From assembly GCF_000967425.1 (NCBI RefSeq), contig NZ_FO082820.1, positions 2,914,001 to 2,978,000 on the forward strand: a stretch of DNA of 64,000 nt. The letters run 5' to 3'. Position numbers and translations under genes: made by a program. The notes beneath the pieces were generated by a model that saw only the letters and a program-made list of their open reading frames with translations, ran no database searches and was not told where the DNA came from. Shown piece after piece: positions 46,026 to 53,591 of this stretch; positions within the stretch are counted from its first letter, which is position 1; every line of letters begins with the position of its first letter. This stretch comes from Pseudorhizobium banfieldiae (GTDB lineage: Bacteria > Pseudomonadota > Alphaproteobacteria > Rhizobiales > Rhizobiaceae).

Positions 46026-46717
46026 CACCTTCCCGAGCGGCCGCTCCGTGGCGACCGTTGACCGCCTCGCTTTTTGTCATGGGCCTGTCTGCCTGCGCGC
46101 AGACCGCCCCGGAGCCACCAAAGGTCGAAGGACCAAAAGTGGATCCGTCACTGGCGAGCATGTACGCGCCGATCAAGGATGGGGACGAGACAATTCCTGG
46201 GGTCGACGTCTCCAAGATGGATCCGAAGAACGTCCGGCAGGTGGTTGACTACAAGACCGGTTATCCGGCGGGCACGATCGTAGTCGACCCCTATTCCCGG
46301 TTTCTCTACCTCGTCATGGAGAACGGCAAGGCAATGCGTTACGGCGTCGGCGTCGCCAAAGCTGGCATGGAGTTCGAGGGCGAGGCTGATATCTCGCGCA
46401 AGGCACAGTGGCCGGGCTGGGTGCCCACCCAGAACATGATCAAGCGCGATCCGGAACGCTACGGCCCTTTGGCATCGGGCCTGGAGGGGGGCATCAACAA
46501 CCCTCTGGGAGCGCGTGCCCTGTACCTCTACCAGGGCGGCAAGGACACGCTCTATCGAATCCACGGGACCAATGAGCCCTGGAGCATTGGCAAGTCTGTC
46601 TCGTCCGGCTGCATCAGACTGCTGAACCACGACATCATCGACCTGCACCGCCGTGTCCCGAAGGGATCGAAGGTGGTCGTGCTCGGACCCGAAGAATCAG
46701 GAAAAGGAGAAATATGA
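46022..46717 (+). CDS. L,D-transpeptidase lipoprotein (YkuD domain)
   Basis: L,D-transpeptidases crosslink peptidoglycan or attach proteins to it through a catalytic cysteine. The 231-residue product has a lipoprotein signal with lipobox LSAC (C25). The YkuD domain has H181 ([10 protein letters not shown]) and catalytic C197 ([13 protein letters not shown]). It overlaps the fusion-protein gene by 4 bases and is followed by a DsbA/DsbG-like gene. The sole mature-domain Cys besides the lipid anchor is the catalytic one, which would need protection from oxidation. Confidence 0.93.
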   Translation: MTPSRAAAPWRPLTASLFVMGLSACAQTAPEPPKVEGPKVDPSLASMYAPIKDGDETIPGVDVSKMDPKNVRQVVDYKTGYPAGTIVVDPYSRFLYLVMENGKAMRYGVGVAKAGMEFEGEADISRKAQWPGWVPTQNMIKRDPERYGPLASGLEGGINNPLGARALYLYQGGKDTLYRIHGTNEPWSIGKSVSSGCIRLLNHDIIDLHRRVPKGSKVVVLGPEESGKGEI

Positions 46718-46718
46718 C

Positions 46719-47330
46719 ATGATTACCCGTAGAAACCTGCTCGCCGTCACCGCGGGCACTGCCGCATTGGCTTCCGTCCTCCCGCGCCTGGCCTTCAGCC
46801 AGGAAATTACCGAGAAAACCGTCTTCCATGATCCCGACGCACCGGTTCTCGGCAATCCCGAAGGCGACGTCACCGTCGTCGAGTTCTTCGACTACCAGTG
46901 CCCCTTCTGCAAGAAGATCCACCCGACGGTCGAGAAGGTCGTTCGTGAGGACGGTAATGTCCGACTCGTGCTGAAGGACTGGCCCGTGTTCGGAGGCGCA
47001 TCGGTCTTTGCTGCCCAGGCCGTTCTTGGAGCCGCGCAGATCGGCAAGTACGAGCCTGCGATGGAAGCGTTGATGAAGACGACCGGAAAGCTCACGGAAG
47101 AAATCGTCGAAAAGACCCTGACAGGCGCGGGCCTTACCATGAAGGAGATTGCGGCCGCCGTGAATGAGCACAGCGCCAAGATCTCCGGCCTGCTCGATCG
47201 CAACTACAATCAGGCACTGGCCTTCAACTTCGCGGGGACGCCCTCCTTCGTCATCGGCCGGACGACCTTCGCCGGCGTGCTGGACGAGAAGGGGCTGAAG
47301 GAGGCGATCGCGGAGGCCCGCGCGGCCTGA
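46719..47330 (+). CDS. DsbA/DsbG-like periplasmic thiol oxidoreductase
   Basis: The 203-residue product has an export signal with paired Arg (MITRRNLLAVTAG, cleavage near AFSQ). A thioredoxin fold with helical insert follows, with active site C61-P-F-C64 (DYQCPFCKKIHP) and cis-Pro loop GTPSFVIG. It belongs to the DsbA/DsbG/Com1-like group. ATG 46719 lies one base after the transpeptidase stop, with AAGGAG 9 bases upstream. With DsbD in the same operon it could act as a reductase guarding the transpeptidase cysteine, or as an ordinary oxidase. Confidence 0.92.
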   Translation: MITRRNLLAVTAGTAALASVLPRLAFSQEITEKTVFHDPDAPVLGNPEGDVTVVEFFDYQCPFCKKIHPTVEKVVREDGNVRLVLKDWPVFGGASVFAAQAVLGAAQIGKYEPAMEALMKTTGKLTEEIVEKTLTGAGLTMKEIAAAVNEHSAKISGLLDRNYNQALAFNFAGTPSFVIGRTTFAGVLDEKGLKEAIAEARAA

Positions 47331-47364
47331 TCGGGGGTTCCACGGCCGAGCGGCCCCGTCGTCG

Positions 47365-47381
47365 CTTAAGGCTGCCGTAAG
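47365..47381. promoter_or_regulatory. Second QseB/PmrA-type operator: CTTAAG-N5-CGTAAG
   Basis: CTTAAG is followed by GCTGC and CGTAAG, one base off the exact box at 43306-43322 and with the same five-base spacer. It lies 46 bases upstream of the second L,D-transpeptidase start, nearly the same distance as the first box from dsbD (47). Confidence 0.7.
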
Positions 47382-47426
47382 GCGGGCAGGCTTGGAACCA
47401 GCCTGCGATCAACAAAGAATATTAAT

Positions 47427-48185
47427 ATGGCCTATGACATTCAGACTGAAAAGAGAACGAACAGCTCAACGGGACGGCGGGTTGGCGCAGGCTTGCCAAG
47501 GCGCTCCTTCATCCTTGGTCTAGGCGCAATCGCCGTCTCTGGCTGTGTATCGACCGAGCCGCCACCCGTTGCAACCATCGCCGAACCGCCACCTGCGCCC
47601 AGGCCGGTGGTACCGCCCATGTATTATGCGATGCCCAACGAGAGATTTCCGATCCCGGAAGTGGATATCAGCCAGCTACCGCCGCAGTTCTGGCGGACAG
47701 AGGTGGACTACCCCACCAACGAGAAGACTGGGACGTTGATCGTAGATACGCCCGCCAAATATCTCTACCACGTCAAGGCAGATGGCCGCGCCATGCGCTA
47801 CGGGATCGGGGTGGGGCGGGAGGGGTTCGCCTGGGCAGGAGAAGCCATCATGGCTTACAGACGTGAGTGGCCCCGCTGGACACCTCCTGATTCCATGGTC
47901 GCGCGTCAACCGGAACTGGAGCCCTACAGCATCGCCAACGGCGGCATGGATCCCGGATTGAAGAATCCACTTGGAGCCCGCGCCCTTTATATCCATGAAA
48001 ACGGGAAGGATACCCTCTATCGCATCCACGGCACTCCAGAGGCTTTTAGTATCGGGAAGGCCGTTTCCTCAGGTTGCATCCGGCTCATCAATCAGGACGT
48101 GATACACCTTCACGACGAGGTTCGTGATGGCAGCCGGATCGTGGTCATCCCGGATCCAACAATGAAGCATCTGCTCGTCGGTTGA
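47427..48185 (+). CDS. L,D-transpeptidase lipoprotein with Tat-like signal (YkuD domain)
   Basis: This 252-residue paralogue of the 46022 enzyme has a twin-arginine-like signal, LPRRSFILGLGAIAVSGC, ending in a lipobox Cys (C40). A Pro-rich spacer follows, then a YkuD domain with H201 and catalytic C217 ([23 protein letters not shown]). ATG 47427 follows an AT-rich stretch (AAGAATATTAAT) with a poor ribosome site. Its own operator at 47365 suggests a separate promoter under the same regulator. The IS3 element begins 50 bases after the stop. Confidence 0.92.
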   Translation: MAYDIQTEKRTNSSTGRRVGAGLPRRSFILGLGAIAVSGCVSTEPPPVATIAEPPPAPRPVVPPMYYAMPNERFPIPEVDISQLPPQFWRTEVDYPTNEKTGTLIVDTPAKYLYHVKADGRAMRYGIGVGREGFAWAGEAIMAYRREWPRWTPPDSMVARQPELEPYSIANGGMDPGLKNPLGARALYIHENGKDTLYRIHGTPEAFSIGKAVSSGCIRLINQDVIHLHDEVRDGSRIVVIPDPTMKHLLVG

Positions 48186-48269
48186 ATGGAGGCACCCAGC
48201 TCGCGGGCGAGCATGGGTAGCGAGGCCAGCGGGGTGAATAGCCCCGAGTTTCGTAGACAACCGTCGGGT

Positions 48270-49130
48270 CTATGTTTTCTGCACGCGCTCGAACTCAACG
48301 GGCGACAGCATCCCGTTTCTGACGTGCTTGCGTTTCGGGTTGTAGAACATTTCGATGTAGTCGAACACGTCCTGACGAGCTTCGTCGCGTGAGCGGTAGA
48401 CCCTGCGACGTATCCGCTCCCGCTTCAGAAGGTTGAAGAAGCTCTCAGCCACTGTGTTGTCATGGCAATTGCCGCGGCGGCTCATCGAGTGAACCAGATT
48501 GTGGTGTTTGAGGAACGAGGCCCAGTCCATGCTGGTGAACTGCGAGCCCTGATCCGAATGGACCAGAACCTGATCCTTTGGCTTGCGTCGCCACACCGCC
48601 ATGAGCAGCGCCTGCAGCACGACGTCGGTGGTTTTACGGCTCTGCATTGACCAGCCGATCACCCGGCGGGAATAGAGATCGATGACGACGGCGAGATAGG
48701 CGAAGCCCTCGCAGGTCCTGATGTAGGTGATATCCGTCACCCAGGCCTTGTCAGGAGCCGTTACGTCAAACTGCCGGTCAAGCGTGTTGTCGACAACGAC
48801 GGAAGGCCTGCCGCCATAGATGCCGGGACGGCGCTTGTAGCCAATCTGCGCCTTGATCCCGGCAAGCCTTGTCAGACGCGCGACGCGGTTCGGGCAGCAC
48901 GCTTCGCCCTGGTCGAGCAGATCATCGTGCAGCTTGCGATAGCCGTAAACCTTGCCGCTCTCCTCCCAAGCCTGAAGCAGGAGATCAGTCTGTCGTTTGT
49001 CCTCGCTGGCCCGTTTGCTCAACGGGTTCTTCAGCCAGGCGTAGAAGCCGCTCGGGTGTACATGGAGAAGCCGACACATCGTCCGCACCGAGAAGCACAG
49101 GCGATGCAGGGCAATGAATGCGTACTTCAC
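48270..49130 (-). CDS. IS3-family transposase OrfB (DDE integrase core)
   Basis: The 286-residue product begins at a GTG with the family start KYAFIALHRLCFSVRTMCRL. It has an HTH_21-like region (YGYRKLHDDL) and the rve catalytic core: first Asp in WVTDITYIRT, second in VHSDQGSQFTS, and Glu in NTVAESFFNLLKRE. All three acidic residues are present, so the catalytic half looks intact. In IS3 elements the active enzyme is normally an OrfAB fusion made by -1 frameshifting, and the broken orfA probably prevents that. Confidence 0.94.
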   Translation of the reverse strand: MKYAFIALHRLCFSVRTMCRLLHVHPSGFYAWLKNPLSKRASEDKRQTDLLLQAWEESGKVYGYRKLHDDLLDQGEACCPNRVARLTRLAGIKAQIGYKRRPGIYGGRPSVVVDNTLDRQFDVTAPDKAWVTDITYIRTCEGFAYLAVVIDLYSRRVIGWSMQSRKTTDVVLQALLMAVWRRKPKDQVLVHSDQGSQFTSMDWASFLKHHNLVHSMSRRGNCHDNTVAESFFNLLKRERIRRRVYRSRDEARQDVFDYIEMFYNPKRKHVRNGMLSPVEFERVQKT

Positions 49131-49394
49131 TTTGCATCCCTGGCGAAGTACGCGGCCGCTTTTTTAGGATGTCGCGCTCCTCGGTGACGCGAGCCAGTTC
49201 CTTCTTCAGTCGCCTAATCTCTTCTGCCGCGTCGTTGCCCTTGGCGTTCGACGCGGCAAACTTCTTCTTCCATTCATAGAGCGAATGCTGGCTGACCCCG
49301 AGCCGCTGCGAAACCTCCGCTACGGGGTAGCGCGCTCGGTGATCTGACGCACCGCATCACGCTTGAACTCTTCCGTGAAATTGCCTTTGCCCAT
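49127..49394 (-). pseudogene. IS3-family OrfA, frameshifted
   Basis: ATG 49394 begins MGKGNFTEEFKRDAVRQITE, but one base is missing near 49330 and the frame stops at 49320. The rest of OrfA (VAEVSQRLGVSQHSLYEWKK and on to ERDILKK) continues in a second frame. At the A6G run near 49160 another one-base change is needed to read AAAYFARDAK and the stop at 49127. That A6G run is also the usual slippery site for OrfAB fusion, so only the first lesion is surely damage. Confidence 0.8.
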
Positions 49395-49453
49395 GAACGC
49401 CTCCTTGCCTCAGTCTTAGGGAAGAAGGCGTCTACAAATCTAGGGGCTATTCA

Positions 49454-49737
49454 AGTCTCGTTGGTTGCGGGGGCCTGATTGCGCCGAGACTTATAACAGC
49501 TCTTACAGGCAGCCCCTCTTTACAAAGCTCGTTGGCTCAGTGTCTGTGCCCACACCTCAACGAGACGTAGTATGTTTATGCAACCTAGCATTCATCCAGA
49601 TCGTCAGGAGCTCACTGTTTCGTAATCAGCAGAGGACATCCTGCAGTTGGCGATTGCCTTCCGGGCTAACCTGGTCTGTCCCGTTAAAAGTGGGCCTCTT
49701 TTGAAATAGGCTATTGAGCCTTAGAGAGGAAGCATGA
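49454..49737. other. Region between the IS and the nagB-like gene
   Basis: No gene is supported here. AAGTCTCG at 49453-49460 and CGAGACTT at 49485-49492 form an 8-bp inverted repeat right at the IS border. The region holds the nagB-like promoter and the ribosome site GAGAGGAAGC before ATG 49738. An overlapping ATG at 49734 leads only to a 9-codon frame. Confidence 0.4.
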
Positions 49738-50562
49738 ATGCTCCAGAAGAAGCACAAGTCTAAAGCAAGTCCCGTGAGCACCACTCCCACCGACCGTCCA
49801 AAGCCTACCGCGAAGTTCAACCGTAACCGTCTCAGCGTGGAGAAATTTCCGACCCGCGTTGAGATGGGCGCTGCCGCTGCGGCCGACATCATCAGTCACC
49901 TCAAAGCGCGCCTTGCAACACAGTCGAAGGTACGGATGATCTTTGCTGCCGCGCCTAGCCAGGCCGAAATGTTGGCGGCGCTAGTCGCAGACGGTAGCAT
50001 CGATTGGTCCCGTGTCACTGCCTTCCATATGGATGAATATATCGGTCTCGAGCCCGGTTCACCCGCACGCTTTGCGAGGTGGCTGGATGCCAATCTGTTC
50101 GAAATGGTTCGATTTGATTGTGTCCATCGCATCGACCCCGGCCCCGCTCCGGAGCTTGAAGCGCGCCGCTATGCCGTGCATTTAGATGAAGCTGCTATAG
50201 ACGTGGTGTGCCTCGGGATTGGGGTCAATGGGCACATTGCTTTCAACGATCCGCCTGTCGCAGACTTCGATGATCCCTTCGACGTCAAGATAGTCGACCT
50301 CGATGAGGTCTGCCGACAACAACAGGTAGATGATGGTTGTTTTCCGGATCTTGGCTCAGTGCCGCAGCAGGCGATCACTCTCACCGTCCCGCGTCTGCTG
50401 CGGGCCGGTCGACTGTTCTGCGTCGTTCCAGGTGAGGTCAAACGGACGGCTGTCTCGCGAACCCTCCATGGCCCGATAGATACGGCGTGCCCTGCGAGCA
50501 TCTTGAAAACGCACAGCGCCTGTACGCTTTACGTCGATGAAGCCTCCTGCCCGGATGATTGA
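49738..50562 (+). CDS. Glucosamine-6-phosphate deaminase family protein (NagB-like)
   Basis: NagB-type enzymes convert an amino-sugar 6-phosphate to ketose phosphate and ammonia. The 274-residue product has VTAFHMDEYIGL and the signature GIGVNGHIAFNDPP, and runs to a KTHSACTLYVDEAS end. From memory, E. coli NagB has Asp where this has Asn before GHIAF, and Glu where this has Asp after it. It may therefore be a NagB-like subgroup with another sugar phosphate as substrate. It is convergent with the TRAP operon and the only plus-strand catabolic gene before uxuA. Confidence 0.82.
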   Translation: MLQKKHKSKASPVSTTPTDRPKPTAKFNRNRLSVEKFPTRVEMGAAAAADIISHLKARLATQSKVRMIFAAAPSQAEMLAALVADGSIDWSRVTAFHMDEYIGLEPGSPARFARWLDANLFEMVRFDCVHRIDPGPAPELEARRYAVHLDEAAIDVVCLGIGVNGHIAFNDPPVADFDDPFDVKIVDLDEVCRQQQVDDGCFPDLGSVPQQAITLTVPRLLRAGRLFCVVPGEVKRTAVSRTLHGPIDTACPASILKTHSACTLYVDEASCPDD

Positions 50563-50733
50563 TCCGCTCTGGGGCACGTTAGTTTGAGTATACCTAACCC
50601 GATTCTGTTTCGTGTCAGATCGGGCTGCTTCTATCGGTCAACGAGACCCGCAACCGGCACGCGGGGTGTCGGCGACAGCCAGCCGCCGAGGCCCAAGGAT
50701 AGTTTACAGGTCGGGCCGGACATTCCCAATCCT

Positions 50734-52020
50734 CTACATCAGCCATGCTGGCAGGAAGAGGACAATCTGCGGGAACAGGATCATCGCTATTACCAGCGCC
50801 AGGACAGCTGCAGCCAACGGCAGCATCTCGACGGTATATTCCTTGTAAGAACAGCGCAGGATACCGCAAACAGTGAACATTGACACCCCGACCGGGGGTG
50901 TCATACCGCCGAAGGTGACCAGCGTCATCATCACCAAACCAAAATGTACCGGATCTATTCCGGCGGCCGTGATTACAGGCACCAGAATCGGCGTCAGGAG
51001 CATGACGAGGACCGTCGCTTCGATCAGCATCCCGAGAACGAGCAGGAAGCCCGCGATCACAAACAGGAGCACGGTGGGATTGGAAATGGCGGTAAGCGAG
51101 AACTCTGCGATACTTTGCGGGACCCGCTCAAACGTTATCACATAGCCAAAGGCGCCTGAAAACAGGATGATCAGCATGATCATGCCGATGTCGCGCACGC
51201 TGCGGATCAGAGCATCAATAAGGGCAGCAACCGTCAGTTCGCGATAGACGACAAAGCCGATGAATAGTGCGTAAGCCACTGCGAAACCGCCGGCTTCCGA
51301 GGGGGTAAAGAAGCCAAAGCGAATACCGACTAGAAGCCAGATAGGAAACAGGATTGCCCAGAAGCTGCCCTTGAAGGCAAGCCAGATTTCCCGCGTGGTC
51401 GGGAGGCGATCATTCTCAGGCTGGTAACCGCGGCGGTAGGAGATGCCCCAGGTGGCGAACATCAAGACGATCGTCAAGAGTACCCCCGGCACGACGCCCG
51501 CGATGAACAGGCGGCCGATGGAGACTTCGCCCAGATATCCGTAGAGGATCAGCCCCAAGCTTGGAGGCAAAGTCGCAGTAATGAGACCGCCGATTGATAG
51601 AACAGCTGCGGTAAAACCGCGATGATAGCCCTTTTCGACCATCGGCTCGCCAAGGATCCGCGATTGCATAGCAGCGTCAGCGACCGCAGAGCCAGACACT
51701 CCACCCATCAAGGCACTGAGGATGAGGGTCGATTGCGCCAGACCGCCGCGCATCCAGCCTGCAACTGTGGTCGCAAGCGCGACCAGGCGTGGCGTGATAC
51801 CGGAACTGTTCATCAAATTCCCAAGCAGAATGAACAGGGGTACTGACAACAATGGGAAAGATTGGCTGGCGGCAACGATACGCTGTGCAGCAGTGCTATC
51901 GGGGAGAAACACAGACGGCAGCAGAAAATAGGCGGAACCGGCAATGCCAATCGCGAAGGCGACAGGCATTCCGATGCCGATGAGCGCAAGCGCTCCGAAC
52001 AGAATGAATGTGGAAATCAA
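50734..52020 (-). CDS. TRAP transporter large permease subunit (DctM family)
   Basis: This 428-residue large permease is full length, with about 12 hydrophobic segments. The family pieces are FILLGNLMNSSG near residue 65, LVGIRFGFFTPSEAGGFAV in the middle, and LVTFGGMTPPVGVSMF near the end. It overlaps the dctQ gene by 4 bases. In this cluster with an epimerase, GntR and UxuA, the likely substrate is a sugar acid such as a hexuronate. Confidence 0.93.
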   Translation of the reverse strand: MISTFILFGALALIGIGMPVAFAIGIAGSAYFLLPSVFLPDSTAAQRIVAASQSFPLLSVPLFILLGNLMNSSGITPRLVALATTVAGWMRGGLAQSTLILSALMGGVSGSAVADAAMQSRILGEPMVEKGYHRGFTAAVLSIGGLITATLPPSLGLILYGYLGEVSIGRLFIAGVVPGVLLTIVLMFATWGISYRRGYQPENDRLPTTREIWLAFKGSFWAILFPIWLLVGIRFGFFTPSEAGGFAVAYALFIGFVVYRELTVAALIDALIRSVRDIGMIMLIILFSGAFGYVITFERVPQSIAEFSLTAISNPTVLLFVIAGFLLVLGMLIEATVLVMLLTPILVPVITAAGIDPVHFGLVMMTLVTFGGMTPPVGVSMFTVCGILRCSYKEYTVEMLPLAAAVLALVIAMILFPQIVLFLPAWLM

Positions 52021-52508
52021 AGCGGATACTCCTCGGCATCCATATCCGGCTGCAGGACACCGCTGAACCCTCGGCTAAACAGGCGCCTCAGCGTCGAAAT
52101 GATAAGCAGCACCGCCCCGACCGGCAGTGCAAGCGTCACGATACCGTAGCTGAGACCGGCTCCACCGAGCTCTCGCGACCAGTTGTTGATTGCAAGGTGA
52201 AAGCCGTGCCAGGCAATCCAGACCAGAAAAACCAGAATCAGGACGGTGGAGACGACTGACAGGCTACGGCGAATGCGCTCTGAAACCATGTCCGGCAAAG
52301 CCGTCACTCGGATATGCTCGCCATGGCGCATGCACAGGTCCGCGCCGAACATGCAGGTCCAGAGGAGGAACAGCTGGGCGAACTGAGGTGCTGATGTCAG
52401 AGGCAGCCCGATCGTACGTCCGATCGCCGCCACCAATACTGCGAGTACCGTCGCTGAGAGCAGCAGAAGTGCGAAAACGGTCTCGACTTTATCGTACAAG
52501 CGCCACAT
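52017..52508 (-). CDS. TRAP transporter small permease subunit (DctQ family)
   Basis: This 163-residue small permease has about four hydrophobic segments and the typical AQLFLLWTCMFGADLCMRHGEH stretch (in pieces) near the middle. It is separated from the binding-protein gene by 77 bases holding a strong hairpin, and overlaps dctM as ATGA. Confidence 0.92.
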   Translation of the reverse strand: MWRLYDKVETVFALLLLSATVLAVLVAAIGRTIGLPLTSAPQFAQLFLLWTCMFGADLCMRHGEHIRVTALPDMVSERIRRSLSVVSTVLILVFLVWIAWHGFHLAINNWSRELGGAGLSYGIVTLALPVGAVLLIISTLRRLFSRGFSGVLQPDMDAEEYPL

Positions 52509-52537
52509 GCGAAGTCCTTCGAAAGATTACAAACGTG

Positions 52538-52574
52538 TTTGAGGGAACGCAGTCTTCGCCAGCGTTCCCTCAAA
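52538..52574 (-). repeat. Hairpin between TRAP binding-protein and permease genes
   Basis: A perfect 13-bp inverted repeat, TTTGAGGGAACGC/GCGTTCCCTCAAA with an 11-base loop, begins 11 bases after the dctP stop. No T-run follows. It probably stabilises dctP mRNA or partly attenuates transcription into the permeases. Confidence 0.75.
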
Positions 52575-52585
52575 TTCAGGCGCTA

Positions 52586-53563
52586 TTATTTTGGGAGATA
52601 CGGCTCAAGCGCTTTGCGCGCTTCGACGAGGCCGACCTCTTCATAGACCTTCGCGGTTGCTTCCCGGAACGGCGCCAAGTCAACTTCGTTGAAGGCGACA
52701 CCAGCTTCTTCCATCATTGCCTGGACTTCGGCAAGCTTGTCGGCCGTCATGCGGGTTGCCTCGTCGCCTGCCGCTTTGAGCTCCTCATCGATGATGGTGC
52801 GGATGTCTTCAGGAAGAGAGCTCCACCACTGTTCCGACGTCGCCAGTCCCGTGAACAGCTGAATATGGTTTGTCAGGGCAACATTTGTGCTGACTTCGTG
52901 GAGCTTGATACCTGCTGCACCGGTCAACTGTGCTTCGGCGCCGTCGATGGCGCCAAGTTGCAGCGCGGAATAGACCTCCGACCATGCCATAGGCGCAGGT
53001 GTCGCCCCCATGGCACTGACGGTAGCAATCCAGCTCGGTGCATCGATTGTGCGCACGCGAACACCGTTCAGATCGGCAGGCTTTTCGATCAGCTTCTTCG
53101 TGAACATCTGACGCGTGCCTTGGAACCAGTTGTAGTTCAGAAGGCGCAGCCCGGCATCGTCCGCCAGGGTCTCGACCCATTCATTGTAAACGGGTGAGTC
53201 GGTGATGGCAGCATATTGGGTGTAATCGTTTACCAGATAAGGTGCGGAAAGGATGCCGAGCTCCTTCATGAAGGGCGCAAGACGCCCCGCGTCGACGAGG
53301 ACGGCAATAGGCGCACCGTTGCGGATCTGCTCGAGGACGTCATTGTCTTCGCCCAGTTGCGAGCTTGGGAAGATGGTGACATCAACGCGGCCATCAGTCC
53401 TCTCCTCGATCTTCTTCTCCGCGCCTTGCATGGCGATGACCAGAGGATCTGTTACCGGCTGTGAGGTCGAAAGGCTCAGCTGGAACTCCTGTGCCATTGC
53501 ACCTCCCGCCAGCATCGCCAGCGCTCCAGCCAATGCGGTTGATCTTACGAGTCGGTTCATCAT
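52586..53563 (-). CDS. TRAP transporter substrate-binding protein (DctP family)
   Basis: This 325-residue periplasmic receptor has a signal peptide (TALAGALAMLAGGAMAQ) and the DctP fold (QLSLSTSQPVTDPLVIAM, then LNGVRVRTIDAPSWIATV). The conserved Arg in VRVRT normally pairs with the carboxylate of the ligand. That fits a sugar acid, in line with the mannonate dehydratase and epimerase nearby. It is first of the three TRAP genes, 28 bases after the epimerase-family gene. Confidence 0.92.
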   Translation of the reverse strand: MMNRLVRSTALAGALAMLAGGAMAQEFQLSLSTSQPVTDPLVIAMQGAEKKIEERTDGRVDVTIFPSSQLGEDNDVLEQIRNGAPIAVLVDAGRLAPFMKELGILSAPYLVNDYTQYAAITDSPVYNEWVETLADDAGLRLLNYNWFQGTRQMFTKKLIEKPADLNGVRVRTIDAPSWIATVSAMGATPAPMAWSEVYSALQLGAIDGAEAQLTGAAGIKLHEVSTNVALTNHIQLFTGLATSEQWWSSLPEDIRTIIDEELKAAGDEATRMTADKLAEVQAMMEEAGVAFNEVDLAPFREATAKVYEEVGLVEARKALEPYLPK

Positions 53564-53591
53564 GAGGTTTCCTCCCTTGGTGATGATGAAA

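Larger units (their letters stand above)
48235..49453 (-). mobile_element. IS3-family insertion sequence, about 1219 bp
   Basis: Both ends carry imperfect inverted repeats that start TGAATAGCCCC and continue to GTAGAC, matching at 21 of 24 positions. Inside are orfA (broken) and orfB (intact), both on the minus strand. Flanking bases (GGG left, AGT right) show no target duplication. The element may therefore be old, or have formed by recombination between copies. Confidence 0.88.

Noticed and set aside
49160..49166. A6G run as a second disabling frameshift in IS orfA
   Set aside because: This is the normal -1 slippery site of IS3 elements, so it may be programmed; only the lesion near 49330 is counted as damage.
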